Source of the DNA: a virus
IMG/VR virus record: IMGVR_UViG_3300046002_003948
Span: 1-29,058 of that record
Length of the DNA stretch: 29,058 bases
Reading direction: 5' to 3' (one strand)
The position numbers and the translations under genes are program-made. The notes under the pieces are model-generated. The model did not search any database, had not been told where the DNA came from, and saw only the letters and a program-made list of their open reading frames with translations. Of this stretch, positions 23,323-29,058 are shown piece after piece (position 1 is the first letter of the stretch; every line of letters begins with the position of its first letter).

Positions 23323-24600
23323 TTAGTAATCTAACTTCACTCGTATAAGAGCTTCTCTTTGGAAAGATTTTAATAATGGCTTACTTAATTTTGCAACTGC
23401 TAATAATTCTTGACTATTACTATACAACCCAATTGTAGTTATATATGTTTTAGGATCACCAATAAATGAACTTTGTGCAATTTGCCCTACACTTCCGGTA
23501 ACATATGATGGATTATTTGAAAAATTATATTCTGCATTTTTAATTCGTACAAAATAATGTGTACTTGTAATTTTTTCTGAATTTCTTGCTAGGAAACTAT
23601 AAGGATCACCTGTTGATGGATTAGTTGTTAGAGATGAACCTGAAATTGAATGATATAATACAAAATGATTATTTCCTTCAACACTTGATCCAGATACAGT
23701 TTTAAATCCTAATTGTTGATCCATCATTTTGCCATCTAATATCAAAGTTCCATAATCCGGATACATTAATCCATAATAAACAGGCGCTGTAGGATTATAA
23801 ACTCCTGAATTAATCGAGCCTGATACTATATTAAATACTTTGCCTGAGCCCACTAATGTTGCAGAAGCAATAGATGAATCATCAATCAATGTAAAAACAC
23901 CAGAGGCTGTTGTTACAGAACCTGTTGCATTTGATGTTCTTGTATTAATTTTACTTAATGGTAATTCAAAATTTCCTGGATCCATACGTTCTTTCAAACG
24001 ATTACGTTTAAAGTTAACAACGTATATGTAGTCAGTGCTACCCGATCCTTTTGTTGTAAACCGAGTATCAGTTGGATTCAATAATAATTGCCGATATTGA
24101 GAATAAATTGCTTTACTAGGAGAATCATTAAGTTGCCCTTGTGAATCAGATCCACTACCTAATGCATGTCCCCAAGCTATTGAAAATTGAGTTGCTGATC
24201 CTGACACACTTGGATTAGATTGTAATACATCTACATAATATGCTCGTTGCGTGTTTGTTTGAGTTGATGATGTAAAGTAAGTTTTTAACCCAGCTACATT
24301 ATCGCTCCATAAACCTGCAGTAACAATTTCAGTCTGATTAGAAATAACATCATTTACCATATCAAATTTAGTATATACACGACCATTTCTTGCTGTAATT
24401 TGTGCTTGTTGCTGTTCTGCAACCATTTGATTTGCTAATTGCTGAGCTAATTGTTGAACTTGTTGACTTACAGCCGCAGCGGCTGTCTGTGGTGCGCCTG
24501 ATCTAGTATCTGGAAGTTGGCCTGCCATATTTGTTCTTGCAGGAGTTATTCCTTGTCTAGATTGTTTTTTTAATTGATCAATTAATATCGATGTATTCAT
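23323..24600 (-). CDS. Tail structural protein with shared C-terminal module
   Basis: 425 residues. The N-terminal 70 or so residues are Gln/Ala-rich and likely helical (QQVQQLAQQLANQMVAEQQ), a low-complexity stretch that could trimerise. The rest is beta-rich with many Ser, Gly and Thr (VTGSVGQIAQSSF). It includes VDVLQSNPSVSGSATQFSIA and DYIYVVNFKRNRLKERMDPG, residues of a type I recall from T4-like marine phage structural genes, without a firm name. The last 47 residues (TYITTIGLYSNSQELLAVAK onward) are closely similar to the end of the next gene's product. No enzyme motif, signal peptide or anchor. It is probably a baseplate or proximal-tail component. Confidence 0.85.
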   Translation of the reverse strand: MNTSILIDQLKKQSRQGITPARTNMAGQLPDTRSGAPQTAAAAVSQQVQQLAQQLANQMVAEQQQAQITARNGRVYTKFDMVNDVISNQTEIVTAGLWSDNVAGLKTYFTSSTQTNTQRAYYVDVLQSNPSVSGSATQFSIAWGHALGSGSDSQGQLNDSPSKAIYSQYRQLLLNPTDTRFTTKGSGSTDYIYVVNFKRNRLKERMDPGNFELPLSKINTRTSNATGSVTTASGVFTLIDDSSIASATLVGSGKVFNIVSGSINSGVYNPTAPVYYGLMYPDYGTLILDGKMMDQQLGFKTVSGSSVEGNNHFVLYHSISGSSLTTNPSTGDPYSFLARNSEKITSTHYFVRIKNAEYNFSNNPSYVTGSVGQIAQSSFIGDPKTYITTIGLYSNSQELLAVAKLSKPLLKSFQREALIRVKLDY

Positions 24601-24614
24601 ATTTTTATTTCTAT

Positions 24615-25265
24615 TTACTGAGTTGCAGTCGTTACGCGTTTAACTGTTAAATTAATTGTAATACTACCACCCGTTTCATTTGCAATAATTGTAATACTAG
24701 CAGTTTTATCAGCAAGCATTTGAGTTTTTCCTACAATACGGAATTCAAATCCTGATACTGCTACACTTTGTGCATCTTCATTATCTCCAATAAATCTAGG
24801 AGTAGTTGGAACAACGGAGTTTTGTAATGCTCTAGTAACTTGTATATCAGCTGCAGTTGAATCAGATAATATTGCTGTATATCCTAATGTTGCATTTCCG
24901 CCTTGGAAATTGCTTGTATTAGGAGAAATAATAGCACTATTTCCAGGAGCAGCCAACGTTATCGATGTATTACCAACAGTTATAACCGGTATGTTTATCG
25001 TTTGTTTTGGCAATGAAATTAATTTGTATTTTAATGCCTGTGTCTCATCCGGTATTGCTTCAGTTACCGGCATATTTTCTATAATAGTACCATAATAGTT
25101 TGTTCCGAGCGGATGATCTGGATTCCATAATGAATAATCTACTTCATCATCGCCTACAGCAAATTGAGTAATATTAAATGCATTGCCGCCTCTTGCTAGC
25201 AACTCTCGTCCTTTGATTGTTAATATAGCGTCTATAGTTACGCTTGTATTATCTAAATATCCCAT
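24615..25265 (-). CDS. Small tail/baseplate structural protein
   Basis: 216 residues. The N-terminus has TIDAILTIKGRELLARGGN and FNITQFAVGDDEVDYSLWN (residues about 10-48), a conserved start I recall from phage tail proteins of several far T4-like groups. The C-terminal region is beta-rich with repeated TIT/VSV strands (SITIIANETGGSITINLTVK), possibly an immunoglobulin-like fold. No catalytic residues, signal or membrane segment. It begins the shorter-gene part of the tail block after a promoter-like motif and is followed after 14 bases by the 425-aa structural gene. A role in baseplate or tail assembly is inferred from neighbours. Confidence 0.83.
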   Translation of the reverse strand: MGYLDNTSVTIDAILTIKGRELLARGGNAFNITQFAVGDDEVDYSLWNPDHPLGTNYYGTIIENMPVTEAIPDETQALKYKLISLPKQTINIPVITVGNTSITLAAPGNSAIISPNTSNFQGGNATLGYTAILSDSTAADIQVTRALQNSVVPTTPRFIGDNEDAQSVAVSGFEFRIVGKTQMLADKTASITIIANETGGSITINLTVKRVTTATQ

Positions 25266-25284
25266 ATTGTTTTAACCTTATTTA

Positions 25285-25294
25285 ATATAAATAT
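25285..25294 (-). promoter_or_regulatory. Repeated promoter-like motif (copy 8)
   Basis: The coding strand reads ATGTATATTTATATTAAATAAGG, 20 bases before the ATG at 25265, in the 49-base gap after the 1159-aa gene. The AAGG that follows could act as a distant ribosome-binding site (10-base spacer). Confidence 0.42.
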
Positions 25295-25314
25295 ACATGT
25301 TGTTAATTTTGATG

Positions 25315-28300
25315 CTAAACTAATACAAAACTACCTTGTGTGCCGCCATTTTGAATTATTAATTGATTTGGATTAGCTCTTCGGTATTCGACTACTGGGC
25401 CACCATCAACTGTTTGGGTTGAATTTATATTAAATCCAGGCGAAGTAAGTTTTGATCCATTATATCTTTGATTGTTAATACCTGTTGGTAGATAATCTTG
25501 TACTTGCGCTAATATTGACTTTGACGCAAATCTGAATTCAGAAGTAACTGCAGATGTTATAACAGGTAATTCAGCTTCACTACTCCAATACGGCGAAGAT
25601 CCTGTTATATATCGGCTACCTGATAATATTAAATAATCATGTGAATATATAGTACCTGATTTAGATGCAGCCCGCGGAGACGTTAAATATGCTTGCCATT
25701 GGTCATCATCGATTGCATTGATTGATAATATTTTGTTAGAAATGCTGCCAACATATTGCAAATAATCACCCGATGCAGTTGGGGCTGTATCAAATATTTC
25801 AATTGAATAACTAACATCTTCACGTTTAATTGTTGGTAATACTGCATCTTTACTACGTTCTAATAAATTTGGTTGTATTAATATACCAGTTAATTTGTCA
25901 GCACGTGCAGGTAATAATTGTTCTAATTGTTTAAAGAATGATAAATCAAACAATGTAAACATGTTAATATAAGCATTAAAGTCATTGCTAGTTGAATATT
26001 TTTTCCAATAGTTTTGAGCAGCTTGTATTAATCCAGGATATGATCTAGATTCATTGTTTCCTGGATCTCCAATATATTGATCTAATTCTGTAAATCCTAG
26101 TTGTGCAATGATATCTTCATCAATCATTGTTTGTGGAGAAAAATAAATTCCTAAACGTTTGCTGTCTAATGGCGCTTTATCAAACTGACTGCGTTCGGCT
26201 CTAGTTTTAACATCTAGCGTTCCAACCAAATCATTGTCTTCCAACCGAATTTTATTATCATCAAATGTGCCCATTCCTAAAGAAGGTGCATCATAATAAT
26301 ATGTTTCTTCAATTGAATCATATGGAGTAGCAGAAGACCAACCAGCGAATGATGCTGATATTGTAGACAACTTAGGTTGTACGCCTGTTAATGAACTTGT
26401 TAATGTATGATTAATCTTTTGAGTCAATGGTAATCTAAATACTAGGTCATTGTAAGGATCTAAACTATTATATGCCGCCGGCGATTTCGTATGATTTTCA
26501 AAATAAGAAGTGTCTAAACTTGAACTCCATAATCTTAATTCTTGAAGTTCGCCTTTCAAACGAGTATAGCCGGCGCTAGTACTACCCAATACAACAGATC
26601 CTGAATTGTCAAATGATGCTGTTGCTGATGCTGATACTTCCGCTACAATTTTTCCGTATTTAGAACGAGCGGCTACTACTTGCAAATTAGCTCCAGATGT
26701 TTTAAGCATCATGTTTATCCAACCGCCGTCAAACATTTCAATGTTAGCAGATCCAGTACCATTAATTTGTATTTTACCTAATGTCCCAGATGTATATTTT
26801 AAAGTAACTGCATTTGAACCCACGTTAAACAAATTCATGGTACTTGATATACTAGGATTAGTAATTACATTGTCTGTACGGAAACGAAGTTCAACTGTAT
26901 TAATTGATTGTGAATAATTTACAGTAACCGTACCTGCAGAATTGGCAATTGAATCTAATGCATAATCAAAATTTAATTTTTCATATACTGGTGCTCTATC
27001 TAATCTAGGACCTCCATATTCATTGATTGATATCATTGATTGTGGAATACCATAACAAGATAATAATGCTTGCACACTTCGTTTGGTGCCTTTACTTTTT
27101 AATAATAACGGCAAGTTATTTACAATACGTCTCCATACTGCATAAGTCATATCGCGACCCGGAACTGATGGTTCCCCAACTGTATTAGACCCCGTTAACG
27201 GAATTCCGGCTTCATTTGTTCCTAGAACATATTGCCATAAATCCTGATATTGATTACCTTCAGTTAAATGCCAACCAAATTGTTTTGCTACTGAATATAG
27301 CAATTCATTTGGCATACCTAAATTAGGATTTTCATCTCGATTGTTAATTCTAGACATATTACTAATGTAAGTATACAATATGTCATAATGATGTCCTAAC
27401 ATGTTAGCAAATGTTGTTATACCATCATTCATTGCATCATATCGAATAAATTCTGGAATAGCATATACTAATGCATTATAATTTAATGTATCATATAATG
27501 ATGCAGAATCATATACATTTTGGTACCATGTTTTAAATTGACTGCCTGTTGTATTAGCCAATGTATATGGTACTGTTGAATTAGTTTTAGGAATTGGACT
27601 AATATAGCTTCCCGTAACTTGTGCAACTATAGGAGATTCGTGTGGAATTGGATTTGTTGATAAAATTGATGATGATTGATAATATAAATATTTTTCAAAA
27701 GAATCAAATCCACTAATTAAACTAGTTTTGCTAGAAGCATAATCTGCGACATTTGTTGTAGCAACACTTCCAGATAATTGTGCTACAACTAAACTTTGTG
27801 ATGTATAATATTCTAGTAATTCTAATTTGTATTTAAAGTTTTCTAATCGTTCAGTTGCTGAGCTATAAAATATAAAATTGTTAAAATCAGAATAATCAAC
27901 GTTTAATGTCATTCCGGATAAGCTTCCGGAGAAATATGTATCAACAATTTGTTGCGATGTTTGTACGGATGATCCTAATAAATCATGCCATGTTTGCATA
28001 CTAGTTTCTGATGATACATTATGTATTGCGTTAGCATTCCAATTTGGGTTTGCTAATTTATATGATTTTGATAATGCAGCTGCTAATACAAAAGCAACAT
28101 TATCAATATATGCTGGTTTAAGTTCTTCTACGACCCAGCATTTAAAATTTATATCAAATATATCAGCTAATGGTTCGTAAAGTTTAACGTAAACATACTC
28201 GCCAATAACGACGCTATTTACAACTAACGCAGTTTGATTTCTACTAAAGTTTAATAAATATGTTTTATAAAACGATGACGATGTGTGTCGTACTGTGTTT

Positions 28301-28794
28301 ATATAATCTGTTATCTGCGCTAAAAATGCTGGATTTGTATCATCAATAGCCCGTAAACGTATTTCGGTTCTATCTGGAGATATTTCATCAATTCTTAAAT
28401 GTTGCTGGTCATAACTACCAATTAAATTTTTAAAGAAATTAACCGCAATTTTAAAATTTCCTGCTGTTAATTTTAATTTATTAAATTCATCATATAAATT
28501 GATTGCAATCGGGTCAGTTGGAAACGTAATAGTCCGGCCAGTAGTTTTATCTACATATGTTGGTATTTTTGTTTGTAATTGAATTTTATGATTACCGGTT
28601 TGCCAAACACCACCCGAATAAACATGTAATTCAACACAACTTGGGTCTTTTTGCTTAGAAATTGCAGGAATGAGTGTAAAGCGATTATCTGCAGAATAGC
28701 TTAAAAATTCAGTTACTGATTTGTCTAAACGTGTTGCTGAAACAGATTTAGTTGCACTATTTATTTGGTCAATATTTTTGTATTGTGTTATCAT
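25315..28794 (-). CDS. Large tail/baseplate structural protein with inserted LamG-like domain
   Basis: 1159 residues, the largest tail-block protein here. The N-terminal third is mixed alpha-beta (VELHVYSGGVWQTGNHKIQ, about 55-73). A helical core at about 545-597 (TYAVWRRIVNNLPLLLKSKG, then TKRSVQALLSCYGIP and NEYGGP) is a conserved stretch I recall from far T4-like tail proteins. A LamG-like jelly roll follows at about 620-770 (MFDGGWINMMLKTSGANLQV, ELQELRLWSSSL). The C-terminus is Ser/Pro-rich, with helical segments at about 930-990. The start sits directly on the previous stop (TAAATG). A baseplate wedge or tail appendage is likely. It is not T4 gp6 or gp7 by any similarity I can see, so no symbol is given. 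Confidence 0.85.
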   Translation of the reverse strand: MITQYKNIDQINSATKSVSATRLDKSVTEFLSYSADNRFTLIPAISKQKDPSCVELHVYSGGVWQTGNHKIQLQTKIPTYVDKTTGRTITFPTDPIAINLYDEFNKLKLTAGNFKIAVNFFKNLIGSYDQQHLRIDEISPDRTEIRLRAIDDTNPAFLAQITDYINTVRHTSSSFYKTYLLNFSRNQTALVVNSVVIGEYVYVKLYEPLADIFDINFKCWVVEELKPAYIDNVAFVLAAALSKSYKLANPNWNANAIHNVSSETSMQTWHDLLGSSVQTSQQIVDTYFSGSLSGMTLNVDYSDFNNFIFYSSATERLENFKYKLELLEYYTSQSLVVAQLSGSVATTNVADYASSKTSLISGFDSFEKYLYYQSSSILSTNPIPHESPIVAQVTGSYISPIPKTNSTVPYTLANTTGSQFKTWYQNVYDSASLYDTLNYNALVYAIPEFIRYDAMNDGITTFANMLGHHYDILYTYISNMSRINNRDENPNLGMPNELLYSVAKQFGWHLTEGNQYQDLWQYVLGTNEAGIPLTGSNTVGEPSVPGRDMTYAVWRRIVNNLPLLLKSKGTKRSVQALLSCYGIPQSMISINEYGGPRLDRAPVYEKLNFDYALDSIANSAGTVTVNYSQSINTVELRFRTDNVITNPSISSTMNLFNVGSNAVTLKYTSGTLGKIQINGTGSANIEMFDGGWINMMLKTSGANLQVVAARSKYGKIVAEVSASATASFDNSGSVVLGSTSAGYTRLKGELQELRLWSSSLDTSYFENHTKSPAAYNSLDPYNDLVFRLPLTQKINHTLTSSLTGVQPKLSTISASFAGWSSATPYDSIEETYYYDAPSLGMGTFDDNKIRLEDNDLVGTLDVKTRAERSQFDKAPLDSKRLGIYFSPQTMIDEDIIAQLGFTELDQYIGDPGNNESRSYPGLIQAAQNYWKKYSTSNDFNAYINMFTLFDLSFFKQLEQLLPARADKLTGILIQPNLLERSKDAVLPTIKREDVSYSIEIFDTAPTASGDYLQYVGSISNKILSINAIDDDQWQAYLTSPRAASKSGTIYSHDYLILSGSRYITGSSPYWSSEAELPVITSAVTSEFRFASKSILAQVQDYLPTGINNQRYNGSKLTSPGFNINSTQTVDGGPVVEYRRANPNQLIIQNGGTQGSFVLV

Positions 28795-29058
28795 TTAGCC
28801 TTGACCCCAATTATCTTCATTCTCGTATATCTCGTACCATACATTGTTATAAAATGACCATGAACCAAGTATTTGACCGGTGTTAACAGTTAATAAATTT
28901 CGCACCTCATTTTCAAATCCAGGGAAGCCAAACGGAAAGTACTCACCAGTAATCAAGTAACCTGTACCATCATCTGGAAAGTTATACGCAGGTGGCGGGG
29001 TACTAGTATTATCTGAACTTGGTGTTGTCGTACTTGTCGTTCCCGGAAGCGCATATCT
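28795..29058 (-). CDS. C-terminal end of a structural protein, truncated by the window edge
   Basis: The frame is open from the right edge to a TAA at 28795-28797, giving 87 residues of C-terminus. A Thr/Ser/Pro-rich linker (TSTTTPSSDNTSTPPPA) is followed by a compact Tyr/Phe/Trp-rich end (NFPDDGTGYLITGEYFPFGF and SWSFYNNVWYEIYENEDNWG). The stop is immediately adjacent to the next ATG, so the two are coupled, and a tail or baseplate protein is likely. It is too short to identify a family. Confidence 0.72.
   Translation of the reverse strand, partial: RYALPGTTSTTTPSSDNTSTPPPAYNFPDDGTGYLITGEYFPFGFPGFENEVRNLLTVNTGQILGSWSFYNNVWYEIYENEDNWGQG

Noticed and set aside
1244-25294. T4 late promoters (TATAAATA) driving plus-strand transcription at the intergenic motifs
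   Set aside because: The exact T4 octamer appears on the plus strand at several junctions, but there are no plus-strand genes to serve. The motif was kept as a minus-strand candidate with its orientation flagged as uncertain.

Overview
The window is a gene-dense, AT-rich piece of a tailed-phage genome. It carries a T4-type packaging ATPase (gp17) and a T4-type portal (gp20), with long tail and fibre genes and a T4-like replication/recombination set, so a distant ('far') T4-like myovirus is the best fit. Both window edges cut open genes. Every supportable gene lies on the minus strand, so transcription runs from base 29058 towards base 1, with very short or overlapping junctions. The host is not shown directly. 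A signal peptide ending in FTQT and a weak, irregular Shine-Dalgarno pattern would suit a Bacteroidota host, but this is a low-confidence inference.

In transcription order: (1) 29058-21686 is a tail/baseplate/fibre block: the end of a truncated gene, a 1159-aa protein with an inserted LamG-like domain, and three smaller structural genes, two of which share a C-terminal module. (2) 21683-19159 holds three genes whose products all begin with a short tag containing LLE: a compact kinase-like protein, a protein with peptidoglycan-binding-like segments, and an unknown. They are candidates for proteins packaged into the head. (3) 19142-14406 is a DNA-processing block: a T7-type endonuclease I, a 181-bp hairpin-rich intergenic region, a DnaG/TOPRIM primase with a degenerate zinc site, and an Mre11-Rad50 (T4 gp47-gp46) homologue fused into one chain. 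(4) 14377-9539 encodes a 1343-aa repeat-containing fibre and a smaller fibre-like protein. (5) 9458-6930 encodes an 842-aa fusion of a HIGH-type nucleotidyltransferase with a KxDG polynucleotide-ligase-like domain. (6) 6902-1 is a head/packaging operon: a Pro/Glu/Ala-rich protein, a cysteine-rich protein, two small membrane proteins, the terminase, the portal, a conserved helical protein of unknown role, and a truncated cysteine-containing protein.

Eight intergenic junctions carry nearly the same sequence, reading ATATTTATATAAAA-like on the coding strand, 12-27 bases before a start codon. This is the best candidate for the phage's own (probably late) promoter. One copy lies in the loop of a terminator-like hairpin at 23268-23303.

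Most worth a second look: the nucleotidyltransferase-ligase fusion, the kinase-like protein with its tagged neighbours, the Mre11-Rad50 fusion, the conserved intergenic motif and the tandem hairpins upstream of the primase. No tRNA, CRISPR array, insertion sequence or integrase was seen, and no stretch over 300 bases lacks a gene.
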